This document shows, in pieces, positions 33,425-41,557 of a DNA stretch of 64,000 bases. The stretch's first letter is position 1; each line of letters starts with the position of its first letter. Source of the DNA: Streptomyces sp. AC512_CC834 (lineage in GTDB: Bacteria > Actinomycetota > Actinomycetes > Streptomycetales > Streptomycetaceae). The stretch spans positions 62,001 through 126,000 of the forward strand of contig NZ_JAGMUO010000097.1 of NCBI RefSeq assembly GCF_019049325.1, read 5' to 3'. The notes under the pieces are model-generated. The model had not been told where the DNA came from. It saw nothing but the letters and a program-made list of their open reading frames with translations, and did no database searches. Position numbers and translations under genes: made by a program.

Positions 33425-33992
33425 CGCCGTAGACCAGCTTCTGGATGCCGTTCGAGTAGCTCTCCGACTCCCGCAGCGTCAGCATCTGCTTGTCGCGGTC
33501 GGCCCGGCCGAACAGGCTCTTTCCGGCACCGAGCAGGACGGGGAAGACGAGCAGGTTGTACTGGTCGATCAGGCCCGCGTCCGACAGCCGCCGGGCCAGT
33601 TCCGCGCTCCCGTGGATGAAGATCGAGCCGCCCTCGCCCTCCTTGAGCGCGGCGACGTCCTCGGCCGAGCGCAGGATGGTCGTCGGCCCCCACCCGTCGA
33701 CGACGGCATCCTCGGACAGCGTGGTCGACACCACGTACTTGGGCAGCTCCTTGTAGGCGGCGTGGTCCTCCGAGCCCGGCCAGACCGGCGCGAACGCCTC
33801 GTAGCTGCGGCGGCCGAACATCAGCGCCGTCGTGCCGGCGAGTTCCTCGCCCTTCAGCGACCAGGCTTCCGGGACGAACTCGAGATCCTTGACCACCCAG
33901 CCGCCACTGCGATGCCCCTCGGCGGGTCCGCCGCCGGGTGAGTCCACGACGCCGTCGAGCGACATGAAGCCGGTGTAGACCAAGTCACGCAT
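33414..33992 (-). CDS. Dihydrofolate reductase-family protein (RibD C-terminal-like)
   Basis: 192 residues. The N-terminal DLVYTGFMSLDGVVDSPGG, central MFGRRSYEAFAPVWPG and KYVVSTTLSEDAVVDGWGPT, and C-terminal IHGSAELARRLSDAGLIDQY with FPVLLGAGKSLF define the RibD_C/DHFR-like family of uncharacterised NADPH-dependent reductases. Catalytic function is not established for this subgroup. It converges on the AraC-type gene. Confidence 0.9.
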   Translation of the reverse strand: MRDLVYTGFMSLDGVVDSPGGGPAEGHRSGGWVVKDLEFVPEAWSLKGEELAGTTALMFGRRSYEAFAPVWPGSEDHAAYKELPKYVVSTTLSEDAVVDGWGPTTILRSAEDVAALKEGEGGSIFIHGSAELARRLSDAGLIDQYNLLVFPVLLGAGKSLFGRADRDKQMLTLRESESYSNGIQKLVYGVKR

Positions 33993-34119
33993 GCTGCTGT
34001 CTCCTCATGATCGGGCAGGTTGCCGGGTCCACGCTAGGTCGCCGCCGCGGGCCTGTCTTGGACGGAAACGACATCGGGTTCAGGACGTGTACCGCGACAG
34101 CGCCCGCAGGCTTGGCGGA

Positions 34120-34509
34120 TCAGGCCTGCTCTGCGGGACCATGGGTGCCGCGGGTGCCGTCCAGCCACTGGGCGAGGGCGGCCGCCTCGCTGTGGTCCAC
34201 GTCCTTGGTGGCCGTGAGCAGAGTGACCCTGGCGTGTGCCGACCATTCACGCAGGCGCTGCGAGGCATCCCGGTGATCGGCGTCTTCCAGTTCGGCGAAG
34301 TAGCGGCGCCGGAATTCGTCGTACCGCTGTGGATCATGGTGGTACCAACGGCGCAGGTCGGTCGACGGGGCGACGTCGCGCAACCACTCGTCGAGGCCGG
34401 CCTTCTCCTTGCTCATGCCACGCGGCCACAGGCGGTCGACAAGCACTCGCTTGCCGTCCTGCGGTGTGGGCTCTTCGTAGATTCTCCGGTATCCGACCCG
34501 TGCAGCCAT
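34120..34509 (-). CDS. DUF488 (YeaO-like) protein
   Basis: 129 residues from ATG 34509. The core VGYRRIYEEPTPQDGKRVLV then DRLWPRGMSKEKAGLDEWLR with WYHHDPQRYDEFRRRYFAEL matches the DUF488/YeaO family exactly in pattern. The VTLLTATKDVDHSEA segment is also conserved. Function unknown. Stands alone between the DHFR-like and STAS genes. Confidence 0.92.
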   Translation of the reverse strand: MAARVGYRRIYEEPTPQDGKRVLVDRLWPRGMSKEKAGLDEWLRDVAPSTDLRRWYHHDPQRYDEFRRRYFAELEDADHRDASQRLREWSAHARVTLLTATKDVDHSEAAALAQWLDGTRGTHGPAEQA

Positions 34510-34549
34510 GACCACTCACCTTCCGGAGAGCATCGGGCACTCTCCCGCC

Positions 34550-34954
34550 TCACTTTCGCACGCGCGGCCAGTCGGCCAGTCCCTCCGCGCCGGGAGGCTG
34601 CGCGACGGCCTGGTCGACGGAGTCGTGGAACGAGTAGACGGGACGCAGCCCGCCGAGGGCGAAGACGTGCAGGAGCCGCTCGTCGTCGCAGGCTATGCGC
34701 AGCGATCCGTGCTGGGTCCGGATGCGCTTGGTGACGGCGACGATCATGCCGAGGCCCATGGAGTCCAGGAAAGGGGCACCGCACAGATCCAGAACGAAGT
34801 GCCGCCGGCCCTGAGCGAGGAGCCGCACCACCGCGACCCGGACGAGGGGGGCGAAGGCGATGTCGATCTCGTCGTTCGCCTCGACGACCGTCCAGCCGTT
34901 CGTCACGTGGCAATCGACCGAAACGTGCGGCACTGCGACGTCCTGATCAGACAC
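34550..34954 (-). CDS. STAS-domain anti-sigma factor antagonist
   Basis: 134 residues. The STAS fold includes a beta strand with the phosphorylatable Ser in FVLDLCGAPFLDSMGLGMIV, matching the SpoIIAA/RsbV/BldG D-S-x-G-L motif. The N-terminal VEANDEIDIAFAPLVRVAVV is also typical. Such proteins bind an RsbW-like kinase and free a sigma factor. An RsbW-like ATPase lies about 3 kb away (38019-38465), but not in the same operon, so partnership is only a possibility. Confidence 0.9.
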   Translation of the reverse strand: MSDQDVAVPHVSVDCHVTNGWTVVEANDEIDIAFAPLVRVAVVRLLAQGRRHFVLDLCGAPFLDSMGLGMIVAVTKRIRTQHGSLRIACDDERLLHVFALGGLRPVYSFHDSVDQAVAQPPGAEGLADWPRVRK

Positions 34955-35039
34955 GTTGCTACTCCCCTACACCTTTGAGCGATTTATCCCTTTCATCCAG
35001 GAAACGGGATACCGCCGGACCGTCACAAGGGTCCGGATT

Positions 35040-35801
35040 TCAGATGGTGAGCGAGAGTCCCCGGGACACGCGTTCCGCGGTGGCGACCAAGGTCTTCACG
35101 GCGTCGTCGAGGCAGGCGGCGCGGTGGGCGTCCAGGGAGATGCCCAGCGATCCGATGGTGTCGCCCTGACGGATGGGAACCGCGATGCACGCGGTGCCCA
35201 GGCAGTACTCCTCGATGTCGGTGACGGCCGGGCCGAGTGCGACGGCGGCGTCGAGGCGCCGTAGCAGTTCGGCGCGGTAGGTGATGGTACGGGGGGTGAG
35301 ATCGTTCATCACGTGGCGGGAGAGGTACTCGGCCCGGGCTTCGGCGTCCAGTTCGCGCAGAACGGACTTCCCGAGCGCCGTGGCGTGTCCCGCGTCCTCG
35401 AAGCCGACCCATAGATCGACACGGGGCGCTTTCGGCCCGTCCACGATCTCCGCGACCCGGATCTCGCCCTCCTCGTAGAGGGTCAGATAGGCCGCGGCCG
35501 ACAGGCCGTCCCGCAGCTCCGTGAGCGTGGGACGGACCCTGCTGAGCGCCGCCTGGTCCCGGCTTCCCGCATGCAGTGCGTCGAGCCGCTCCCCCAGGAC
35601 GAACGTGCCGTCGTCGAGTTTGCGCACGTAGCCGTCGTGCACCATGGTGCGCAGCAGGTGGTAGGCGGTGCCCAGAGCCAGGCCCGTCTCGCGCGCCAAC
35701 TGCTTGGCCGGTACGCCGCCCTCGTGCGCACCCACGGCTTCCATCAGCCGAAAGGCTCGCTGCACGGACGAGATGAGCGTGGGGCCCTCCTGACCACCCA
35801 T
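35040..35801 (-). CDS. IclR-family transcriptional regulator
   Basis: 253 residues from ATG 35801. The winged helix is TLISSVQRAFRLMEAVGAHE with VPAKQLARETGLALGTAYHL and DDGTFVLGERL. The effector domain has HATALGKSVLRELDAEA and ITYRAELLRRLDAAVALGPA, GTACIAVPI and a final AHRAACLDDAVKTLVATAER. No catabolic operon is adjacent on either side, so its target is unknown. Confidence 0.9.
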   Translation of the reverse strand: MGGQEGPTLISSVQRAFRLMEAVGAHEGGVPAKQLARETGLALGTAYHLLRTMVHDGYVRKLDDGTFVLGERLDALHAGSRDQAALSRVRPTLTELRDGLSAAAYLTLYEEGEIRVAEIVDGPKAPRVDLWVGFEDAGHATALGKSVLRELDAEARAEYLSRHVMNDLTPRTITYRAELLRRLDAAVALGPAVTDIEEYCLGTACIAVPIRQGDTIGSLGISLDAHRAACLDDAVKTLVATAERVSRGLSLTI

Positions 35802-35842
35802 CTCTCCACAGTGCTCCCCCCGGGCAAGGTCCGGCAAGTCCG

Positions 35843-36658
35843 CTACGGCTTGACGGCGGCCCCCACCCACAGGCTGACCTGGGCATCGGTGGGGGCGTCG
35901 GGGCCGGTGGGCCCGGTCGGCCGCCAGCGGTGGCCGACCGTGACGCCGGGGGCGAGGAGGTCGAGTCCCTCGAAGAAGCGGGCGACGTCGGTCTGCGAGC
36001 GGAACTGCACCGGCGTGCCCGAGCTTGTGTAGATGTCGGTGACCTTCTCCCAGGTGGGCGGGTCGAAATCGGGCGTGCAGTGGCTCAGCGCGAGGGCGCT
36101 GCCCGGCGGGAGGGCCGCCATCACCCGGCTGACGATCCCGTACGGGTCGCGCGCGTCGGTGACGAAGTGCATCAGGGCGTTCACGGACAGGGCGACCGGC
36201 TGGGACAGGTCGAGCACCTCGGCCAGCTCGGGTGCGTTCAGCAGGGCGTCGGGGTCGTTGACGTCGGCCTCTATGTAGGTCGTGCGGCCCTGCGGGGTGC
36301 TGCGCATGAGCCGCTCGGCGTACTTCAGGACGAGGGGGTCGTTGTCGGCGTAGACCACCCGGGCCTCGGGGACCACGGACTGTGCCACCTGGTGCACGTT
36401 CGGTTCGGTGGGGATGCCGGTGCCGATGTCCAGCCATTGGCGGATGCCGTGCTCCTGTGCCAGGACCCGGGTGGCGCGGTGCATGAAGGCGCGGTTCTCC
36501 CGCGCGCAGGTGAAGATGCCCGGGTAGGCCTCGGCGACCGCTTCGGCGGCCTGCTTGTCGACCGGGAAGTGGTCCTTGCCGCCGAGGTAGTAGTCGTACA
36601 TGCGGGCCGAGTGCGGCCTGCTCGTGTCCAGGCCCCGCGCGGCGTGGGTGTTGCTCAT
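35843..36658 (-). CDS. DUF574 SAM-dependent methyltransferase
   Basis: 271 residues from ATG 36658. The family signature is DTSRPHSARMYDYYLGGKDH with FPVDKQAAE, RENRAFMHRATRVLAQEHGI, RQWLDIGTGIPTEPNVHQVA (SAM-binding) and VVYADNDPLVLKYAERLM. These DUF574/PF04672 proteins are abundant in Streptomyces and are mostly of unknown substrate. It lies 10 bp downstream of the DUF397 gene, so it is probably in the same transcript as the XRE/DUF397 pair. Confidence 0.92.
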   Translation of the reverse strand: MSNTHAARGLDTSRPHSARMYDYYLGGKDHFPVDKQAAEAVAEAYPGIFTCARENRAFMHRATRVLAQEHGIRQWLDIGTGIPTEPNVHQVAQSVVPEARVVYADNDPLVLKYAERLMRSTPQGRTTYIEADVNDPDALLNAPELAEVLDLSQPVALSVNALMHFVTDARDPYGIVSRVMAALPPGSALALSHCTPDFDPPTWEKVTDIYTSSGTPVQFRSQTDVARFFEGLDLLAPGVTVGHRWRPTGPTGPDAPTDAQVSLWVGAAVKP

Positions 36659-36668
36659 CCTGTTCCCT

Positions 36669-36950
36669 TCAGAAGGTGTGCTGCCCTGTGCGGGGCGGGT
36701 GACTGGCCGTGAGGTGGTCGGCCATGCCCTGCTTGACCCCTCGGACGAACGCGCCGATCTCTTCGGGCGTGTAGATGAGCGCGGGTCCGGCCGGATCTGT
36801 CGACTGACGCACCGCGACCCGGCCGTCGTCGAGCTGCTTGGTCTCCACGCACTGGCCTCCATTGGGTCCGCTCCACGGGCGTTCCCAGCCGTGTTCGCCG
36901 AGGTCGGAGGCCGGCATCCCGTTGTAGACGGTGTCGTCGGTGAGGGTCAT
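36669..36950 (-). CDS. DUF397 protein
   Basis: 93 residues from ATG 36950. It contains the DUF397 core: WERPWSGPNGGQCVETKQLD then VAVRQSTDPAGPALIYTPEE with IGAFVRGVKQG. DUF397 proteins are found beside WhiJ-like XRE regulators in Streptomyces and influence development in some cases. The start overlaps the XRE stop by 4 bp (ATGA), the standard arrangement. Unusually long C-terminal tail (DHLTASHPPRTGQHTF). Confidence 0.92.
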   Translation of the reverse strand: MTLTDDTVYNGMPASDLGEHGWERPWSGPNGGQCVETKQLDDGRVAVRQSTDPAGPALIYTPEEIGAFVRGVKQGMADHLTASHPPRTGQHTF

Positions 36951-37819
36951 GAGTACTCCTTGCGCATGCGGTTCAGGAGTGCCGTGCTGTCCCGCGTCGA
37001 GGTCAGCAGCGACATCCTGTTGTGCGCCTCGAGGTGCGCGACGACGTCTTCCCGTTCGTCCAGGTACATCGAGGCGGAGAGGATCTCGCTGTAGACGACG
37101 TCGGGCAGCTCCGGCTCCTCGAACCGGAAGTAGGTGAAGGGAGCGCACGCCCCGACGTGGGCGCCGACGGCGAAGGGCAGGATGTCGATGCTGACGTGCT
37201 CCAGCGCGGAGACCTCCAGGAGCCGGTCGATCTGCTCGCGCATCACTTCCGGACCGCCCACGACCCGGTGCAGGACCGCTTCCTCCATGACCACCCAGAG
37301 CGTGGGCGCGTTCTCCCGGTCCAGCAGGCTCTGGCGGCGCACCCGCAGGTCGACCCGGCGCTCCAGCTCGTCGTCGGAGCCGTTGGGAAAGCCGCCGCTC
37401 AGTACCGCGCGGGCGTAGGCGTGGGTCTGGAGAAGCCCCGTGACGTAGTGGGGTTCGTAGGTGCGCAGCGTGCCGGCGCCGGTCTCCAGACTGACGTACG
37501 CGGTGAACCAGTTGGGCAGCACGTCACGGTAGGCGTGCCACCAGCCCGGTTTGTTGGCCTGCTCGGCGAGCGCGACGAACTCGTCGATCTCCTGTTGTGC
37601 GCTGCCGTAGGTCTGCAGGAGCTTTTCGACATAGAGGGGCTTGAGGGCCACTTCGGCCTTCTCCAGCCGGCGAATCGTCAGCGGCGTCACCCGAAGTGCC
37701 TTGGCGGCGTCGGCCAGTGAGGCACCCACGCCCTGCCGCATGTCCTGGAGCCGCCGGCCAAGGATCATGCGCAGCACCGTCGGAGCGCTGGTGCCGGCGC
37801 CGGACCGAGCTTCACTCAC
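36947..37819 (-). CDS. XRE-family regulator with DUF5753 (WhiJ-like)
   Basis: 290 residues from GTG 37819. N-terminal helix-turn-helix GRRLQDMRQGVGASLADAAK then LRVTPLTIRRLEKAEVALKP. The DUF5753 domain follows with LETGAGTLRTYEPHYVTGLL, QTHAYARAVL, RRQSLLDRENAPTLWVVMEE and ILPFAVGAHVGACAPFTYFR. It forms a coupled pair with the DUF397 gene. A plus-strand RsbW-like ATPase starts 200 bp upstream divergently. This trio is a recurrent Streptomyces developmental-control module. Confidence 0.93.
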   Translation of the reverse strand: MSEARSGAGTSAPTVLRMILGRRLQDMRQGVGASLADAAKALRVTPLTIRRLEKAEVALKPLYVEKLLQTYGSAQQEIDEFVALAEQANKPGWWHAYRDVLPNWFTAYVSLETGAGTLRTYEPHYVTGLLQTHAYARAVLSGGFPNGSDDELERRVDLRVRRQSLLDRENAPTLWVVMEEAVLHRVVGGPEVMREQIDRLLEVSALEHVSIDILPFAVGAHVGACAPFTYFRFEEPELPDVVYSEILSASMYLDEREDVVAHLEAHNRMSLLTSTRDSTALLNRMRKEYS

Positions 37820-37896
37820 GCCCTACCTCCTGATGGGCTGTCACCAGCGCCATTGTGGCAGCGACTTGGTGATGACACCAGACTGAACGAGTCTTT

Positions 37897-37909
37897 CTGA
37901 AATTATCAG
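37897..37909. promoter_or_regulatory. AT-rich inverted repeat in the XRE/ATPase divergent promoter
   Basis: CTGA and TCAG arms flank AATTA in a notably AT-rich stretch for this genome, between the XRE gene and the divergent RsbW-like gene. Two CTGAACG words (at about 37883 and 37934) lie around it. Candidate binding site for the XRE regulator. Confidence 0.4.
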
Positions 37910-38018
37910 GGATTCGGTTGCAGCCTGAACTGAACGGCGAGCATAGTTGCGTCTGTGAGGCGCGCCCGCCCAGGTCGGCTCCCCGCATCGCGCCCGCCCG
38001 CACTGGAAGGCGATCACC

Positions 38019-38465
38019 GTGACCCCCCACACGACCCCTTCGCCCGGACTGTTACCGCCGGCGCATCCGGACCAGGAACACTGGTTCGACCTGCCCTCAC
38101 TGCGTATCAGCGTGCGCACTGCGCGAGACACGGTCCGCCGGCAACTTCGCGCCTGGCGGCTCCCCGGTGATGTGTGCACCGACGCGGTGTTGCTCGTCTC
38201 GGAACTGGCGACCAACGCCGTGCTCCACTCGCAGAGCAACCGCATGCTGTGCGGTCTGTCGCTGACCACGCACAAGCAGTTGCGGATCGAGATGCACGAC
38301 GACGGACACACGTCGGCCTCTCCCACCGGTGCCCGCTCCGGCTCCCAGGACGAGAGCGGCCGGGGCCTGCTGATCGTGCAGCAGCTCGCGGACTCGTGGG
38401 GAACCGCCCGTTCCATCCGTACCGGGGGCAACACGGTCTGGGCGGTACTCCGGATCGAGCTCTGA
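38019..38465 (+). CDS. RsbW-like ATP-binding protein (HATPase_c_2)
   Basis: 148 residues from GTG 38019. The GHKL N-box is DAVLLVSELATNAVLHSQSN, the G1 region IEMHDDGHTS and the G2-like region DESGRGLLIVQQLADSWG. This is the small single-domain anti-sigma kinase-like family, numerous in Streptomyces and often next to XRE/DUF397 genes. It may act as a serine kinase on a STAS protein or as a regulator partner. Confidence 0.9.
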   Translation: MTPHTTPSPGLLPPAHPDQEHWFDLPSLRISVRTARDTVRRQLRAWRLPGDVCTDAVLLVSELATNAVLHSQSNRMLCGLSLTTHKQLRIEMHDDGHTSASPTGARSGSQDESGRGLLIVQQLADSWGTARSIRTGGNTVWAVLRIEL

Positions 38466-38490
38466 CGCCCCGGGTGAACAACGCCGCGGG

Positions 38491-39342
38491 TCAATACACC
38501 TGGGAGTCGGCGTCGCCGCGACCGGCGGCGTGCAGGGTGTCGAGGGCGGCGGCCTCGCGTGTGCCGGGTGCGGCGGAGTAGACGATCATGGATTGATCGG
38601 TGTCCGGCAGCAGCAGGGTGTCGCAGTCGAGGGCGAGGGTTCCGAGGCCGGGGTGCTCGATTGTCTTGCGCATCGACCGCGATGTCGTGGAGCGTCCTTC
38701 CTCCCACATGCTCCAGAATCGTTCGCTGCCGTCGATCAGCTCCTCGGTCAGTGAGCGAAGGTCCGGGTCGTGCGGGTAGCGCGAGCGCGCGGTCCGCAGC
38801 AACCCCACGCACTGCTGGGCCGCCGCCTCGTCCTCTTCCGGGCGGGGGGCTACGTGCGTGACACCGCCACCGAGAAACCGCTGCCAGATGATGTTGCGTT
38901 GCCCGTCGGGCCAGCGCATGAGGTCACCGAGGAGCGCGCCCGCCATCGGGTTCTGCGCCAGAACGTCACCTTTGGCCGACAGTACGAGCGCGGGTACGTC
39001 GCTGAGCCGTTCCAGCAGACGCAGCACGCTCGGCCGGACGGACATCTCGATCCGGCCGGACAGCGGCGGGGAGCTGCCGGCCAGCCGGAAGACCTGGTCC
39101 CGTTCGTCCCGCTCGAGCCGGAGCGCCCGGGTCAGGGACGTGAGCACCTGCGTGGACGGCTGAGGTCCGCGGCCCTGCTCGAGGCGGACCACGTACTCGA
39201 CGCTGAGCCCGGCGAGAACCGCCACCTCCTCACGGCGCAGGCCGGCGACTCTCCTCCCGGGGCCGGTCGGGAGGCCCACCTCCTCGGGGGCGATGCGTGC
39301 GCGGGCGGCCCTGACGACGCGGGCGAGTTCAACACGGTCCAT
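38491..39342 (-). CDS. Helix-turn-helix regulator with MmyB-like ligand-binding domain
   Basis: 283 residues. The N-terminal XRE domain includes RRVAGLRREEVAVLAGLSVE with YVVRLEQGRGPQPSTQVLTS (the RREEVA-LAG-S-EYY-RLEQGR pattern). The MmyB-like domain follows: LVLSAKGDVLAQNPMAGALL, LRTARSRYPHDPDLRSLTEE and TIEHPGLGTLALDCDTLLLP. Such regulators commonly sit divergently from a short-chain dehydrogenase or oxidoreductase that they control. That is the layout here, with about 100 bp between starts. Confidence 0.92.
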   Translation of the reverse strand: MDRVELARVVRAARARIAPEEVGLPTGPGRRVAGLRREEVAVLAGLSVEYVVRLEQGRGPQPSTQVLTSLTRALRLERDERDQVFRLAGSSPPLSGRIEMSVRPSVLRLLERLSDVPALVLSAKGDVLAQNPMAGALLGDLMRWPDGQRNIIWQRFLGGGVTHVAPRPEEDEAAAQQCVGLLRTARSRYPHDPDLRSLTEELIDGSERFWSMWEEGRSTTSRSMRKTIEHPGLGTLALDCDTLLLPDTDQSMIVYSAAPGTREAAALDTLHAAGRGDADSQVY

Positions 39343-39366
39343 CCGCCCATTGTCCCCTCGGCGGTG

Positions 39367-39388
39367 CCGGCCGTCCTGGTACGGCCGG
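39367..39388. promoter_or_regulatory. Candidate operator for the MmyB-like regulator
   Basis: Perfect 8-bp arms CCGGCCGT and ACGGCCGG around a 6-bp centre lie midway between the divergent regulator and SDR starts. Good size for a dimeric XRE-family operator. Confidence 0.5.
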
Positions 39389-39443
39389 TCCCACCCTCGG
39401 GCGTACCTGGAAGGCTCCTCGCGCCCCGCCTAGCGTCCAGGCC

Positions 39444-40199
39444 ATGAACGAAGCACAAGGAACCCCCGACACCACCACCGTCCTGATCACCGGCGCCAAC
39501 AAGGGCCTCGGCCACGAGACGGCCCGGCGCCTCGGCGCACTCGGCTGGCGCGTCTTCCTCGGCGCACGTGACGAGGAGCGCGGCCAGGAGGCCGCCGAGC
39601 GGCTCACCGCCGGCGGCGCGGACGTGAGGTTCGTCCCGCTGGACGTGACCTCCGACGACTCCGTCGCCGCAGCCGTCCGGGCCGTCCGGGACAGCACCGA
39701 CCGGCTCGACGTCCTGGTCAACAACGCGGGGATCACCGGCGAGAAGGTCGGTCCCATGGACCGGCTGATCAAACCCGAGGAGACGCTGCCCCAGCACCTC
39801 ATCCCCGTCTTCCGCGTCAACGTGTTCGGCCCGGTCCGTGTCACCCAGGCGTTCTTGCCGCTGCTGCGTGCCGCCGACGACCCGCGGGTGGTGATGGTCT
39901 CCAGCGGCGCCGGTTCACTGACGGTCGCCACGGACCCGAAGCGGCCGGAGTCGGCCGTCGCCCACTTGATGTACCCGGTGTCCAAGGCAGCTCTGAACAT
40001 GCTCACCGTCCAGTACGCCAACGGCATCCCGGACGTCCGGTTCAACCTGGCCGACCCCGGCTTCACCGCCACCGACCTCAACCACCACCAGGGCACCCAG
40101 ACCGTCACCGAGGGCACCGACGCCATCGTCGAGTTCGCCACCACCTCGCCCGGGCCGACCAGGCAGTACCGCGACCGCAACGGCGACGTCCCGTGGTGA
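39444..40199 (+). CDS. Short-chain dehydrogenase/reductase
   Basis: 251 residues. NAD(P)-binding TGANKGLGHETARRLG near the N terminus, NNAGIT in the strand-4 motif, catalytic Ser in MVSSGAGSL, and the Tyr-x-x-x-Lys in YPVSKAALNMLTVQYA. The FNLADPGFTATDLNHHQGT segment is typical of carbonyl-reductase-like SDRs. Substrate unknown. It is followed by an M24-like gene whose start overlaps its stop. Confidence 0.93.
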   Translation: MNEAQGTPDTTTVLITGANKGLGHETARRLGALGWRVFLGARDEERGQEAAERLTAGGADVRFVPLDVTSDDSVAAAVRAVRDSTDRLDVLVNNAGITGEKVGPMDRLIKPEETLPQHLIPVFRVNVFGPVRVTQAFLPLLRAADDPRVVMVSSGAGSLTVATDPKRPESAVAHLMYPVSKAALNMLTVQYANGIPDVRFNLADPGFTATDLNHHQGTQTVTEGTDAIVEFATTSPGPTRQYRDRNGDVPW

Positions 40200-41509
40200 G
40201 GGCGACCGACCCGGCCGACGGCGCCGTGCCCACCTTCTCGATGTCCGAGCGGGACCGCCGATGGGACCTGGCGCGGGCGTTCATGGCACGCCGGGGCCTC
40301 GACGCGCTGCTGGTCTTCGGTGAGCACGAGGACGCCGGCCCGGCCCCGTTCGCCTACGACACCTGGTTCACCAACGGCCGGGCCGGCACGACCGTCGTCT
40401 TCCCGCGCGACGGCGAGCCGGTCTCCCTGCTGCCGATGGAAATGTTCACCAAGGACCATCTCGAATCCGCCCGTCGAGGCGACACCATCTGGATTCCGCC
40501 GGAGAACCTGCGCATGCCCCGCGACTCCCGCGTGGTCGCCGGCACTCTCAAAGAACTGGGCCTGGGGAAGGCGGCCATCGGGGTCGTCGGCCTGGAACCC
40601 TATCCTCCGTGGCACCCCGAGGGCATCGTGCCCTACCGGCTCTGGAACACCGTCCTGGCCGAACTCCCCGCCGCCGACTTCACCCCGGTGGCGATGGCGC
40701 TGTCCCGGCTCATCATGCCGCTCGGCGCCGAGGAGATCGCCGTGGTGCGTCACTCGGCGCACATCGGTGACGCCATGGTGCGGGCCATGGTCGAGACCGC
40801 CGCCGCCGGTGTCCCGGAGAGCGAGGTGTACGCGGCCGGAATGGCCGCGGGACACGCCCGCGGAACCACCCCCGCGGCCATGCACTTGTGGACCGGCCCC
40901 GACCCGCTCGCATCGGGCCTTCCCCCGTGGAGCTACCGCCCGCAGGCCCCCCGTGTCCTGCGGGACGGCGACATCGTCTCCGCCGAGGTGTTCAGCAACG
41001 TCGCGGGGCGTCACACGCAACACCAGGTCACCATCACCATCGGTGAACCGCACGAGGACCTGCGGCGCGCCGCCGACGTCGCCCGCGCGGCCTACGACGC
41101 CGGACTCGACGCACTGCGCCCCGGCCGGACGTTCGGCGATGTCGTCGACGACATACGCAGGCCGTACGCCGACGCCGGCGGCTGGGAATTCGGCCCCGCC
41201 ATCCACACGCTCAACCCGATGATCGCGGCGGGTGGCTTTCCCAACGACGCCAGCCGCCGCATGGCGGGCGCCGACACGTACCCGCCCGAGGACGGCCACC
41301 GCCCCACCATGGCCGCCGACCTGGAGCTCGAACCCGGGATGACCTTCGCCCTCGAACCCAACTACGTCTACGGACGGCAACTGGCCTACCTCGGCGGCAC
41401 GGTGATCGTCGGCGACGACGACCCGATCGAACTGAACCCGTACACGGCACAGGTCCTCCGGGCGGAGGGCGTCCCGGCGCGCTCCGGGCGGGACATGAGT
41501 ACGGGCTGA
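40196..41509 (+). CDS. M24-fold (aminopeptidase P/creatinase-like) protein without canonical metal ligands
   Basis: 437 residues from GTG 40196 (GTGA overlap with the SDR; a GTG one codon earlier is equivalent). The creatinase-like N-terminal domain includes LDALLVFGEH and TWFTNGRAGTTVVFPRDGEP. The C-terminal pita-bread domain reads GDIVSAEVFSNVAGRHTQHQ, then AIHTLNPMIAAGGF and LELEPGMTFALEPNYVYGRQ. Metallo M24 peptidases use Asp, Asp, His, Glu, Glu. Here the first two Asp positions align with Glu and Gln, and the last Glu region (LGGTVIVGDDDP) lacks the Glu. It is probably a creatinase-type metal-independent hydrolase or another noncanonical member. Confidence 0.78.
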   Translation: MRATDPADGAVPTFSMSERDRRWDLARAFMARRGLDALLVFGEHEDAGPAPFAYDTWFTNGRAGTTVVFPRDGEPVSLLPMEMFTKDHLESARRGDTIWIPPENLRMPRDSRVVAGTLKELGLGKAAIGVVGLEPYPPWHPEGIVPYRLWNTVLAELPAADFTPVAMALSRLIMPLGAEEIAVVRHSAHIGDAMVRAMVETAAAGVPESEVYAAGMAAGHARGTTPAAMHLWTGPDPLASGLPPWSYRPQAPRVLRDGDIVSAEVFSNVAGRHTQHQVTITIGEPHEDLRRAADVARAAYDAGLDALRPGRTFGDVVDDIRRPYADAGGWEFGPAIHTLNPMIAAGGFPNDASRRMAGADTYPPEDGHRPTMAADLELEPGMTFALEPNYVYGRQLAYLGGTVIVGDDDPIELNPYTAQVLRAEGVPARSGRDMSTG

Positions 41510-41557
41510 GTATCCGCGCTCATGCCCCGGCACGTGGCGAGGGCCACACTCCGAGGC

